Shown here one piece after another: positions 8,044 to 16,919 of a stretch of DNA of 64,000 nucleotides. The position numbers and the translations under genes were made by a program. Numbering within the stretch: the stretch's first letter is position 1; each line of letters starts with the position of its first letter. The DNA is from Armatimonadetes bacterium DC (GTDB lineage Bacteria; Armatimonadota; Fimbriimonadia; Fimbriimonadales; GBS-DC). The notes under the pieces are model-generated. The model did not search any database and was not told where the DNA came from. It saw only the letters and a program-made list of their open reading frames with translations. The stretch is from the NCBI GenBank assembly GCA_001442985.1, contig LDYB01000019.1:310001-374000 (forward strand), given 5' to 3'.

Positions 8044-11000
8044 TCGCCTCCACTGGGCGTTCTGGAGGCTGGTGCTGGTCGCCCTGCCTGTTGGGCTTAT
8101 CCTGCTGGCGGGAGCGATGTATCTGTGGCAGGTCAAGCTCGCGGTAGAAGAGAGCCTGCCCGCGGTGATACGGGATTACGCTCGCCGCCAGGCGGAGCTG
8201 GAGGTCTCAGTAGGGCGCGTCCGCCTCACCCTGCGCAGTGCGGAGCTGTGGAACCTGCAGGTGCGCACGCTCACGGGCGATACCCTGCTGGAAACCCGCT
8301 ACCTGCGCGTGCAGTACCCTTCTGGAGAAGCCCCCCTGCGCCTCACTGCCGAGCGCCCGCAGGCATGGCTCCAGCGCGACAGGCAGGGGCGATGGAATAT
8401 TGAGCCGTTGCTCCGACGCCCGCCCCCTGAAGAGCCGACACGCCTGCACCTGCTCTTCAACGCAACCGACGGCACGCTGCATTTTGAAGACCTCTACCCC
8501 GAAACTCCAGTCCGCGAAACCATTCAGATTCGCACGCTCCGCATAATACAACCTCTGCAATCAGCGCTGATTCGAGCGGAGGGTGCGAGTCCGCGGCTTG
8601 GCGCGTTCCATTTAGAGGCGCTCACCGACGGGCGACGCTGGCTGGTAAACCTCAACGCTCCCCAGATGGAGGCGGCGTGGCTTCAGGCGTATCTGCCTGC
8701 CAGCGACCTCGCCGCCCGGCAGATTAAAGCCTCGCTCGCCCTTCAGCTGGGCTACGAGCCAGAGAAACCCCTATGGCTGGTGGGGTTTGCAGAAGGGGTG
8801 GCGCAAAGTATTACTTTTCGCCAAAAACCTGTACCATTTCCGGAAGCACGCTTCACGCTCAATTTCACCGAGTCCTTGCTCGCGGGTTCCATCAGGGCGG
8901 AAGGCGCCACACAGCTCGCGCTGCTGGGCAAAGTGGACTGGAGCCGCACGCCGATTGCAATTGCAGGTCAACTCCAGCTCGCAGGAAGCGACGCACAATC
9001 GCTGTGGCGCCTCTTCTCCAACGAGCCGCCCCCAGTCGCTGGCGCGTATCGTGTGGAGGCTCGGTTTGGTAACACGCTCGAGTCGCCTCTCGTTTCAGCA
9101 CAGGTCCATCTCGCCGAAGCGCGTACACCACGCGGCAAACTGCGCCAGATTCGGTTTCCGCTCTTTCTTAAAGGCAAGGAGGCCTGGCTCCCTCAAGTAG
9201 AGGCGCTTTATGAGGGGCGCCCCGTTCACGCTCGGCTTTATGCGAATCTCGCGGGCAAGCAACCCGAATTCAGGCTCTATGCGGCGGTAGAAGATTTTCC
9301 CGTAAACTTAATCACTGAACTCAAGCAGTATCCCCTTACCGCGAAGGCACGGGGGGAGATGGTGGGCTGGGGGACATTAGAAGCGCCTCATCTGGAAGCG
9401 AATCTCACCAGCGACCGCGTGATGTATAACGGCACGCCGCTGGGCACGCTCCGTGCGCGCCTGCGCTACGAGAACCGCCAGATTGACATCCCCCTGGGGG
9501 TTCTGCAGGGCGCTTTGGGCACGCTTCAACTCACAGGCACAGTTGCGCTGACTGGCGAAAAGCCGCGCCTCGACCTCGCCCTGAACGCCCACGCCGTTGA
9601 CCTGAACCGCATCGCCCAGATGCTGGGCTATAGCGAGGGCGCGCTGGTTCAGGACGAGGAGGGCAAACCCCTGCGACTGGATGGGATTGGCTACGCGACG
9701 CTACAGGTGCGCGGCACGCCCGATGCGCCCGAAGCGATTGCCGAGTTCGCCGTGTTCGATGGCAGGCTCGGCGACATCGGCGCGGAAATCACGGCAGGTA
9801 CGCTCACCTTTGCGGATAACACCCTGCTCATTCCTGAGCTGCGTATCCTGCGTCGCTCCGCCCAGATGGTGGCTTCGGGCAGTATAGAGCTCCCCGAAAA
9901 GCCAGACCAGGCGCCCTACTTCGTGTTCAGCGCGAACGCAACTGATCTGGACCTGAAACTCCTCACTGACTGGACACGGCTGGAGATGCCGCTTGCAGGT
10001 GTGGCTTCGGCGAAACTCACTGCCGAGGGCACGCCCCAGCGTTTCATGGTGGAAGGCGAATTCAACGCCCAGAAGGCGCAGGTGGATCGGGTAATCGTTC
10101 AGCAAGCGCAGGCGCGAATGCGCTACGAGCAAGCGCCCGACGGGCGTCGCCTGCGCCTTGAAGAAGGGCGCGCCCAGATTGGCGAGGGAACCCTGCAAGC
10201 GCAGGGCAGCTGGCAAAGCGACGGCACGATTCAGGCGGAATGGCAACTGGAGAACCTGCCCCTGCGTGAAGTGGCGGCTTACCTGCCCCCAGAATACCTC
10301 CTGCAGGGCGCTCTCTCGGCACGCGGGCAGATTCAGAGCACATTAGAGAACCCCGAAGCACAGGTGGAACTCTGGAGCAGTCCGCTGGAGCTCAACCGCG
10401 TCGCCGTCGGCACGCTGGAAGGAACCCTCCTCTGGCACTCCAGCCAGAATCTGTGGGCGAACTTGCGCTGGAGCCTGCCCGAAGGCGAGATTGCCCTTCG
10501 CGACTTGCGCTACAGCCCAGAAACCCAGCAGATTGTGGGCACGGGCGAAGCGCGCGATGTGCCCGTCCAGTGGCTCCACAGGCTGGCGCAGGCGCTACCC
10601 ATTGAACTGCCCGCTGAGGCTCTAACGCGCACGGAGAACTTTTCGGGTGTGCTGAATCTGGCGCTGAATCTTGGCGGCACGCTGGACGCCCCCGCACTCG
10701 CCCTCGATGCCCAGCTCGGCGCTCTGCAGTGGAACGAGCAATCGCTGGGCACACTGACGCTCAAAGGCGAGTGGCAGGGCGCAGTGGATGAGACCCTGCG
10801 CACGCGCGAGGTGCGGCTGGAGCGCGTCCGCTGGCTCGCCGAAAACACACGCCTCGAAGGCTCCGCCCTCTGGACGCCCGACAACCTGCAGGCAGACCTC
10901 GAAATCAGCCAGTTCCCGCTCCACTGGGCGCGCCTGTGGGACCCCGCCCTGCCAGAGATAAAAGGGACAGTAGATATCAGCCTGCTCGCCAGCGGCGCGC

Positions 11001-12565
11001 CCGAATCGCCCGCGCTCACCCTCTCCGCAACCGTGCAGAATCTGGAGTACGAAGGCTATCAGGTAGACCAGATTCTGTTCAGCCAGGTGGATGTGGTGGA
11101 GGGGCGCATCGAGACGGGCGACGCGCTGATACGGGTCAAAGACTATCAGGCGCGCTTGTCGGGCACAATCCCCTTCCGCTGGTCGCCGCTGGAGATACCT
11201 CGCGAGGAGCCGCTCGCGGTTGAAGTGCGCCTGACCGACCAGCCTCTGCGCCTGCTGGAACTGTTCGCGCCGATTGACGCCGAGCGCACAGAAGGCATCC
11301 TGAACGCGCGCCTGCGCCTCGAAGGCACGCTGGAGAACCTGCAGCCGCGTGGAACCCTCTCTGTTGAAAACGGCGCGGTGGGGCTGGAGGCGTTCCAGAC
11401 GGCGCTGCAGGCAATCGGGCTACAGGTGGAATTTGACGGCTCGCAGGCGCGGATTCTGCAGGCGTCGGCGCAATCCTCGCAGGGCGGGAGCATCAGCCTC
11501 AGCGGCACCGTAGACTTCACCGCCGAGAAACCCACGCTCGCGCTGAACGGCACGCTGGACAACTTCACGCTCAGGGAACCCAAACTCCCGTTCGGGGGGA
11601 GCGCCGAGGGCACGGTCCGCGGGGAGTTCTCGCTAAGCGGAGAAGCAAACGCGCCGCTGCTTCAGGCGCGATTGCAGGTGCCGCGCGGCGTGCTGAACCT
11701 GCCTGCCGAGTTCACCCCCTCGGAGACGGGCGCGCCGTTGCCCCTCAATCCCAAACTGGATGTGCGCGTGGCGGTTGCAGAGGGCTTTACCCTGCGTAAC
11801 CCCAATCTGGACGCCCGCATGGAGGGCGAGCTGAACCTGACGGGCACGCTGGAAGCGCTGGAGATGAACGGCGTGTTCCGCATGCCCGGCGGCGTGCTGA
11901 ACCTGCCCACCGCCCGACTGCGGATTGAACCCGACAGCCTCGTAACGGTGCGGTACCCCTACACCCTGCCGACGGGTGAGACGATTGCGCGGATTAACCT
12001 CGATGTGCGGGCGAACACCAGTGTGGTTGCCCCTGACCTCACGGGCGACCCCATCCGCTATCGCGTGGAGGTGGATGTGCGTGGTCCGCTGGATGACCCC
12101 GAACGGCTCCAGCTCACGGCGCGCTCCGACCCGCCATGGCTCTCGGAGCAGCGCATCCTGACCCTGCTGGGGCGCGGCACGGCGCTCTCCGCCCTTGCCC
12201 GCGGCGAAGACCCCAGCAAAGTCTTCCGCGAGCAACTGAGCGACATCCTCACTGCGCAGGTGCTGCCAACCCTCTTCTCCCCGCTGGAAGCCCAGATTGC
12301 CGAAGCGTTTGACCTGGAGCAGTTCGCGGTGGACTATTCAGGGCTGCGCCCCGCCAGCGTCTATCTGGTCAAGAACCTCTTTGACGGCGTGGGCATCGCC
12401 TACCGTCGGAGCCTGATGCTGAGCCAGCAGCCGATGTACGAGGTGCGCCTCTTCTACCGCCTGCCGTTCCGCAATCGGCTCCTCCAGCGCATGCGCATAG
12501 GCGTCGGCTTTGACCAGGCGCAGACCCGTTTCGTGTTTATTGAGGGCACAGTGTTGTTTAAGTGA
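8027..12565 (+). CDS. tamB: TamB-type translocation/assembly module protein (AsmA-like, DUF490)
   Basis: The 1512-residue protein has one N-terminal membrane helix (about 12-35) and then a very long repetitive beta structure. Recurrent patterns such as 'GTL..P.L.L...' and 'A.G.....G.L.L.G....' fit a lipid-conducting or chaperone groove spanning the periplasm. The last ~350 residues match the TamB domain: PRGVLNLPAEF, RMPGGVLNLPTARLRI, LLGRGTALSAL, then the terminal barrel-interaction strand KNLFDGVGIAYRRSL and FVFIEGTVLFK. TamB links inner and outer membranes, so the cell should be diderm. The GTG start lies inside lipA; no TamA/BamA partner is in the window. The stop codon overlaps the next start. 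Confidence 0.88.
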   Translation: MRWILNRLHWAFWRLVLVALPVGLILLAGAMYLWQVKLAVEESLPAVIRDYARRQAELEVSVGRVRLTLRSAELWNLQVRTLTGDTLLETRYLRVQYPSGEAPLRLTAERPQAWLQRDRQGRWNIEPLLRRPPPEEPTRLHLLFNATDGTLHFEDLYPETPVRETIQIRTLRIIQPLQSALIRAEGASPRLGAFHLEALTDGRRWLVNLNAPQMEAAWLQAYLPASDLAARQIKASLALQLGYEPEKPLWLVGFAEGVAQSITFRQKPVPFPEARFTLNFTESLLAGSIRAEGATQLALLGKVDWSRTPIAIAGQLQLAGSDAQSLWRLFSNEPPPVAGAYRVEARFGNTLESPLVSAQVHLAEARTPRGKLRQIRFPLFLKGKEAWLPQVEALYEGRPVHARLYANLAGKQPEFRLYAAVEDFPVNLITELKQYPLTAKARGEMVGWGTLEAPHLEANLTSDRVMYNGTPLGTLRARLRYENRQIDIPLGVLQGALGTLQLTGTVALTGEKPRLDLALNAHAVDLNRIAQMLGYSEGALVQDEEGKPLRLDGIGYATLQVRGTPDAPEAIAEFAVFDGRLGDIGAEITAGTLTFADNTLLIPELRILRRSAQMVASGSIELPEKPDQAPYFVFSANATDLDLKLLTDWTRLEMPLAGVASAKLTAEGTPQRFMVEGEFNAQKAQVDRVIVQQAQARMRYEQAPDGRRLRLEEGRAQIGEGTLQAQGSWQSDGTIQAEWQLENLPLREVAAYLPPEYLLQGALSARGQIQSTLENPEAQVELWSSPLELNRVAVGTLEGTLLWHSSQNLWANLRWSLPEGEIALRDLRYSPETQQIVGTGEARDVPVQWLHRLAQALPIELPAEALTRTENFSGVLNLALNLGGTLDAPALALDAQLGALQWNEQSLGTLTLKGEWQGAVDETLRTREVRLERVRWLAENTRLEGSALWTPDNLQADLEISQFPLHWARLWDPALPEIKGTVDISLLASGAPESPALTLSATVQNLEYEGYQVDQILFSQVDVVEGRIETGDALIRVKDYQARLSGTIPFRWSPLEIPREEPLAVEVRLTDQPLRLLELFAPIDAERTEGILNARLRLEGTLENLQPRGTLSVENGAVGLEAFQTALQAIGLQVEFDGSQARILQASAQSSQGGSISLSGTVDFTAEKPTLALNGTLDNFTLREPKLPFGGSAEGTVRGEFSLSGEANAPLLQARLQVPRGVLNLPAEFTPSETGAPLPLNPKLDVRVAVAEGFTLRNPNLDARMEGELNLTGTLEALEMNGVFRMPGGVLNLPTARLRIEPDSLVTVRYPYTLPTGETIARINLDVRANTSVVAPDLTGDPIRYRVEVDVRGPLDDPERLQLTARSDPPWLSEQRILTLLGRGTALSALARGEDPSKVFREQLSDILTAQVLPTLFSPLEAQIAEAFDLEQFAVDYSGLRPASVYLVKNLFDGVGIAYRRSLMLSQQPMYEVRLFYRLPFRNRLLQRMRIGVGFDQAQTRFVFIEGTVLFK

Positions 12566-13203
12566 GCGGACAGCCCGAGTGTAGTTTTGACAGGTCTGAT
12601 ATTCGCTGGGAACAGGGCGACTTGGGATTCAGATATAGCCTAGCTTATGGCGTTTCGGCGGACGGCTCGGTGGTTGTTGGTCGGGCAGACAACGCCAGCG
12701 GTTATTATCGCCCCTTTCGCTGGACGCAGGCTGAAGGGATGCAAGACCTCGGCACGCTCGGCGGCTCCCAGAGCGCGGCTTATGATGTTTCGGCGGACGG
12801 TAATGTGATTGTCGGTCAGGCAGAGAACGACGGCTATCAATGGCGCCCCTTTCGCTGGACGCCAGCGGGCGGGGTGGAAGACCTGAACCAGACCTACGCC
12901 AGCCTGCTCACAGGCGGCTCGGAGCTGTGGGAAGCCCACGCCATCAGCCCCGACGGGCGGTACATCGTGGGATTTGGCTACAACGCGGCGACAGACCGCG
13001 ACGAGGCGTTCTTGCTGGATACCTGGCGCACGGGCGACACCAACGGCGACGGCTGTATTGACGACGCCGACCTGCTTGCCGTGCTGTTCGCGTTCGGCAC
13101 GCCGGGCTCTGGTCTCACCTGCCACGAAGACATCAACAAGGACGGCGTTGTGGACGACGCGGACTTGCTGACGGTGTTGTTCAACTTTGGGAGTGGGTGT
13201 TAG
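12562..13203 (+). CDS. 5'-truncated HAF-repeat protein with dockerin-like C-terminus
   Basis: The 213-residue frame opens at a GTG overlapping the tamB stop (GTGA), with an in-frame TAA directly before it. It holds HAF-type repeats (SLAYGVSADGSVVVG, LGTLGGSQSAAYDVSADG) normally found in exported beta-propeller-like proteins, yet it has no signal peptide and enters the repeat partway. It ends in a double EF-hand: GDTNGDGCIDDADLLAVLF, a linker with an extra Cys, then [14 protein letters not shown] and a terminal FGSGC. I read it as the surviving 3' part of a secreted protein gene fused by deletion to the end of tamB. It may still be translated by coupling, but the product would probably stay in the cytoplasm. 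Confidence 0.65.
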   Translation: MSGQPECSFDRSDIRWEQGDLGFRYSLAYGVSADGSVVVGRADNASGYYRPFRWTQAEGMQDLGTLGGSQSAAYDVSADGNVIVGQAENDGYQWRPFRWTPAGGVEDLNQTYASLLTGGSELWEAHAISPDGRYIVGFGYNAATDRDEAFLLDTWRTGDTNGDGCIDDADLLAVLFAFGTPGSGLTCHEDINKDGVVDDADLLTVLFNFGSGC

Positions 13204-13232
13204 GGGTAGAGGCTCTCACACCCCGCTTTGCC

Positions 13233-13267
13233 CCCCCTCTCACGGGTTTGGGAGAGGGGGTGTTTTT
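13233..13267 (+). terminator. Rho-independent terminator
   Basis: A perfect 9-bp stem (CCCCCTCTC / GAGAGGGGG) with a 10-base loop is followed by TGTTTTTG. It ends the tamB transcript. Confidence 0.8.
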
Positions 13268-13295
13268 GTAGGGGCGCACGGCTGTGCGCCCCTAC
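13268..13295. repeat. GTAG-headed REP-like palindrome
   Basis: GTAGGGGCGCAC, a four-base loop (GGCT), and GTGCGCCCCTAC form a perfect 12-bp hairpin beginning with GTAG. This is the hallmark layout of REP elements mobilised by RAYT (REP-associated tyrosine) transposases. It sits directly after the terminator. I see one copy and no RAYT gene in the window. Confidence 0.5.
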
Positions 13296-13320
13296 CGCCT
13301 GTTTCTCCTCCAAACGAAAC

Positions 13321-14682
13321 TCAAACCGCCAGCAGCTCCATCAGCGGCTGAAGATTCGCCTGCGAGTCCAGACTCCAGAGGAACCGAAGAACCGCGTCCT
13401 GTCGCTCGCGCGGGAGCGCCCACTCGGTCAGCACATAGAACTTGGCTTCCACCTCCTCATCGCTCATGGGGTTGCGGGCGTGTCCGCGCGGGAAGGTGTT
13501 CTCTTCCGTAAGCGTGCGCCCATCCTTCAGGCGGAGCGTGATGCGGTTCGGGATGCCTTCGGGATAGCGGGCGTCCATGCTGGGGTCGTGGCGCACGGTA
13601 ATCTTTTTGAGGAATGCCAGCAGGTTCGGGTCGGTGTAGCGCGCCTCGTCAAAGGAGCTGAGGTCTACCTTGCCGTCCATCAGCGTGACGCCCACGATGT
13701 AGGGCAGGCTGTGGTCGGCGGTCTCGCGGCTTTTCGGCTCCCACTTTTCGGGTTCCGAGCCGATGATGGAGTAGCACGCTTCGAAGGTGTCAATCTCCAC
13801 CGCCTCAATCTGGCTGAGGTCGCCGCCGATTTGCTCGCGGAGCGCCAGCGCCGCCCACACCGCGCTCTGGGCGTGATACTCCACAGGGTAATACTTGATG
13901 TAGGTTTCGTTAATCATAAACCCGCGTCCTTCTTCCCCGCCGAGCGCGCCGAGCGTGAACTCGCCCGACACCTGCTTCATAAAGCCCATCTTGCCCTCGA
14001 AGATTTCAGAGGGACCCGTCATGCCATATTTAGCGAGCCAGCTGGCGAAGGTGGCATGTCGCGCCGCGTTGGCAAAGGCGCACCCTTTCCACGCGGAGAG
14101 TTCGCCCACGCGCGTCTGGCGCATCGCCAGTCCCGACACGCCCGCGATACTCATCGCGTGCTTCGTGGCTTCGGCGGACAGCCCCATCAAGCGCGACGCC
14201 GCGGCGGACGCCGAGAACAGTCCGTAGTTCACATGGTCCCAGCCGCGCGCCCGCAGGCTCGCCGCGTCGCACAGGCGACACTGAATCTCATATGCCAGCA
14301 CCGTCGCCAGCAACACCTCCTTGCCCGAGCTGCCCTCCGCTTCGGCGACTGCCAGCACCGCCGCGAGGTTATCGCTGGGGTGGGCTGGCTCCTTAGAGAG
14401 ATAGGTATCGTTGTAGTCCAGATAGCGAATCAGCAGCCCGTTGGCGAACGCCGCCCAGTCGGGCGAGGCTTTGTGGCGCGTGCCGATTATCGTCGCCCCA
14501 TAGGGACTGCTCACCTGCGTCGCCACACGGCGCACGAGTTCGGCAGTCTCGGAGCGCCATGCGCCAAACGCACAGGCGATGGAGTCTATGATTCTTCGCT
14601 TGGCTTCATGCACAGCCTCTGCAGGCAACTGCTCGTATTGCAGATTTGTCGCATAATGGGCTAATCGTTCCGCTAACAGCAT
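13321..14682 (-). CDS. MmgE/PrpD family protein (2-methylcitrate dehydratase-like)
   Basis: The 453-residue protein matches MmgE/PrpD along its whole length. The helical domain I includes AVHEAKRRIIDSIACAFGAW, the family motif region HPSDNLAAVLAVAEAEG, and KGCAFANAARHATFASWLA. The smaller alpha/beta lid is followed by a C-terminal helical end. PrpD dehydrates 2-methylcitrate in propionate breakdown, and relatives act as other hydratases or isomerases. With no prpB/prpC neighbours here the substrate cannot be assigned. It is a single-gene unit with its own -10 box and faces the tamB terminator. Confidence 0.85.
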   Translation of the reverse strand: MLLAERLAHYATNLQYEQLPAEAVHEAKRRIIDSIACAFGAWRSETAELVRRVATQVSSPYGATIIGTRHKASPDWAAFANGLLIRYLDYNDTYLSKEPAHPSDNLAAVLAVAEAEGSSGKEVLLATVLAYEIQCRLCDAASLRARGWDHVNYGLFSASAAASRLMGLSAEATKHAMSIAGVSGLAMRQTRVGELSAWKGCAFANAARHATFASWLAKYGMTGPSEIFEGKMGFMKQVSGEFTLGALGGEEGRGFMINETYIKYYPVEYHAQSAVWAALALREQIGGDLSQIEAVEIDTFEACYSIIGSEPEKWEPKSRETADHSLPYIVGVTLMDGKVDLSSFDEARYTDPNLLAFLKKITVRHDPSMDARYPEGIPNRITLRLKDGRTLTEENTFPRGHARNPMSDEEVEAKFYVLTEWALPRERQDAVLRFLWSLDSQANLQPLMELLAV

Positions 14683-14740
14683 CGTTCGTTACCTCGCTTT
14701 CGTTAAATTTGGGCGACAGGCTCTGTCGCCGTGTGCAGGG

Positions 14741-14746
14741 AGTATA
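14741..14746 (-). promoter_or_regulatory. -10 box for the MmgE/PrpD gene, with a hairpin at the predicted mRNA 5' end
   Basis: GGGTATACT on the minus strand predicts a start near 14734. Immediately inside the transcript, 14730-14712 forms an 8-bp stem with a 3-base loop (GGCGACAG...CTGTCGCC). The hairpin could also act at the 3' end of yvcK, but no U-run follows. Confidence 0.5.
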
Positions 14747-14752
14747 CCCGCT

Positions 14753-16057
14753 TTACCGTCCCAGTTTGAGGATGGCTTCCGCGAGTCGGATAGGGTCGTG
14801 GCGCACGAAATCGCTCTCGCTGATGAAGTTGCCCGCCACCACGCGATAGCCCATCGCGCGAATACGGTCTATATCGGGTTCCACCATCTCCTGTCCGCTG
14901 GCGCGGTAGCGCTCCAGCAGTTCGGGGCTGGGCGTCGCGGTGTTGACCAGCACATAATCGCACACGCGCCTGCCCGCGTGCGCCTCTATCGCCCGCACAT
15001 GGTCGGACGCGGTGAAGTTGTCCGTCTCGCCGGGCTGGGTCATCACATTGCACACATAAACGCGCACCGCCCGCGTGCTGACCAGCGCGTCCACAATTCG
15101 CGGCACCAGCAGGTTGGGAATCACGCTGGTGAAGAGACTCCCCGGACCCAGCACCACAATCTCGGCGTTGCGGATGGCTTCCACCACCTCTTCGGGCGGC
15201 TCGGGGTCGGGCGGCACGAGGTGCATGCGGCGGATTCGGGCAGGGTGTGCCACAATCGCGGTCTCGCCTTCCACGCAGGAGCCGTCGTCCATCTCGGCAC
15301 GCAGGTTCACATGACTCAGTGTGGAGGGGAGAACGCGCCCGCGGATCGCCAGCACCTTGCTGATTTCCTGAATCGCCTTCTCAAAATCGCCCCCTGTAAT
15401 CTGGGTCATCGCCGCCAGCAGCAGGTTGCCGACCGAGTGCCCTGCCAGCGTGCCCGACGCTGCGGGGAAACGGTGCTGAAGCAGAGCGTTCATCGCGCCT
15501 TCGGCGTCTGCCAGTGCGGTCAGACAGTTGCGAATATCGCCCGGTGGCAGGATGCCCAGTTCCTCACGCAGGCGCCCGGAGGAGCCGCCGTCGTCTGTTA
15601 CCGTCACGACCGCCACAATATTCGCCGTGTAGCGTTTGAGACCACGCAACATCGTGGAAAGCCCGGTGCCGCCGCCAATCACCACCACGCGCCGCCCGTG
15701 CTTGAGCAAAATCTGTCGGGACAGCACATCCCACACGCGCCCGCTGGCGCGCGGCTGCAGAATGCGCACCAGCGTGCGCCACGCCCGCCGCAGCCCCCAC
15801 CACCACACGCCACCCCCAATTGCCACGAGCGTCAGCCCCAGCGCGATTCGCAGCACCTGCTCGCCTCGCGCGGTGGTCGCCCAGCGGTGAATCTGTGCCT
15901 CCACCGCCCGATAGAGCGCGTCCAGCCACTGGGTGGGTTTGCCTCCTAACAGCACCCACACACCAATCAGCGCAATTACCACCCCCAGCGCGGAGACCAG
16001 CAGCCAGCGCTTGACATCAATCCCGGGCAACAGCCATCGCCAGCGTCCTTCACTCAT
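14753..16057 (-). CDS. yvcK: YvcK/CofD-like gluconeogenesis factor with N-terminal membrane segments
   Basis: The 434-residue protein has two N-terminal membrane helices (about 17-37 and 65-87) before the YvcK domain. That domain carries VVVIGGGTGLSTMLRGLKRY, VTVTDDGGSSGRLREELG, PPGDIRNCLTALAD and LGPGSLFTSVIPNLLV. YvcK proteins bind UDP-sugars and are needed for cell shape and growth on gluconeogenic carbon in Bacillus and Mycobacterium. The membrane extension occurs in several non-Firmicute homologues. It overlaps rapZ by four bases, the conserved rapZ-yvcK pairing. Confidence 0.93.
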   Translation of the reverse strand: MSEGRWRWLLPGIDVKRWLLVSALGVVIALIGVWVLLGGKPTQWLDALYRAVEAQIHRWATTARGEQVLRIALGLTLVAIGGGVWWWGLRRAWRTLVRILQPRASGRVWDVLSRQILLKHGRRVVVIGGGTGLSTMLRGLKRYTANIVAVVTVTDDGGSSGRLREELGILPPGDIRNCLTALADAEGAMNALLQHRFPAASGTLAGHSVGNLLLAAMTQITGGDFEKAIQEISKVLAIRGRVLPSTLSHVNLRAEMDDGSCVEGETAIVAHPARIRRMHLVPPDPEPPEEVVEAIRNAEIVVLGPGSLFTSVIPNLLVPRIVDALVSTRAVRVYVCNVMTQPGETDNFTASDHVRAIEAHAGRRVCDYVLVNTATPSPELLERYRASGQEMVEPDIDRIRAMGYRVVAGNFISESDFVRHDPIRLAEAILKLGR

Positions 16058-16917
16058 GGTTCTCCCTCTCCCCGTGCCACATCACGATGCTCCACCGAAA
16101 CCCGATAGCCCTGCTCTTGAAGCCACGCGCCCAGTTCCTCGCTCAGCACCACCGAGCGGTGGCGCCCGCCCGTGCAGCCAATCGCTACGGTCAGGTACGC
16201 CTTGCCCTCACGAAGGTAGCGCGGCAGCAGCCAGCCCAGAAAACGGCGCGTCTCCTTGAGGAACTGGCGTGTCTCCTGATCCTTCATCACATAATCGCGC
16301 ACGGCAGGCTCGGTGCCCGGCAGCGGCTTCAGCTCAGGCACATAGTGTGGATTGCGCAGGAAGCGCACATCCAGCACGAGGTCGGCATCGGCGGGCACGC
16401 CATACTTGAAGCCAAATGAGACCACCCGCACCCGCATCGGCGCAAGGTGACTCCCAGTGCCATAGCGGGCACGAATCTCCTGACGCAAATCCTGAGGGCG
16501 AAACAGCGTGGTGTCCAGCACATAGTCGGCAATCGCTCGGAGGGGCGCCAGCAACGCGCGTTCCTTCTGGAGCGCCCTTTCCAGATTCGGCTCCTGCTCC
16601 GCCAGCGGATGAGGGCGACGGGTCTCCTTGAAGCGGCGCAGGAGAACCTCGTCTGTGCAGTCCAGAAACAGCACTTCCACGGGGACGCCTGCCTGCTTCA
16701 TCTGTAGCAATGCCTGCTCGGCGGTTTCCAGCGGTTCGCGAGCGCGCGTGTCCACCACAACCGCCACATCCCGACAGTCCTGCGCGTAATTCTGCACCTG
16801 CGTCAACATAGAGGGCGGCAGATTGTCTACACAGAAATAGCCGATGTCTTCCAGCGTTTGCAGAGCGAGCGTCTTCCCCGCGCCCGAAACCCCCGTGACC
16901 ACCACCAGCCGCCCCAT
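16054..16917 (-). CDS. rapZ: RapZ/YvcJ nucleotide-binding RNase adaptor
   Basis: This is a 287-residue P-loop protein. Walker A is at GVSGAGKT (9-16), with GYFCVDNLPPSML and SFGFKYGVP following. The C-terminal RapZ domain has AIGCTGGRHRSVVLSEEL. In enterobacteria RapZ targets small RNA GlmZ to RNase E to control amino-sugar synthesis; in Gram-positives YvcJ binds nucleotides. Which role holds here is unknown. It sits between a membrane protein gene and yvcK, with ATGA overlap to yvcK. Confidence 0.95.
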   Translation of the reverse strand: MGRLVVVTGVSGAGKTLALQTLEDIGYFCVDNLPPSMLTQVQNYAQDCRDVAVVVDTRAREPLETAEQALLQMKQAGVPVEVLFLDCTDEVLLRRFKETRRPHPLAEQEPNLERALQKERALLAPLRAIADYVLDTTLFRPQDLRQEIRARYGTGSHLAPMRVRVVSFGFKYGVPADADLVLDVRFLRNPHYVPELKPLPGTEPAVRDYVMKDQETRQFLKETRRFLGWLLPRYLREGKAYLTVAIGCTGGRHRSVVLSEELGAWLQEQGYRVSVEHRDVARGEGEP

Positions 16918-16919
16918 CG

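Noticed and set aside
11633-12235. 200-codon minus-strand frame inside tamB
   Set aside because: Shadow frame; tamB has continuous family similarity here.
13228-14664. 478-codon plus-strand frame
   Set aside because: It is antisense to the MmgE/PrpD gene, has no ribosome-binding site or family signature, and arises from high GC.
14798-15949. 383-codon plus-strand frame
   Set aside because: Exact shadow of yvcK; histidine/arginine-rich nonsense translation.
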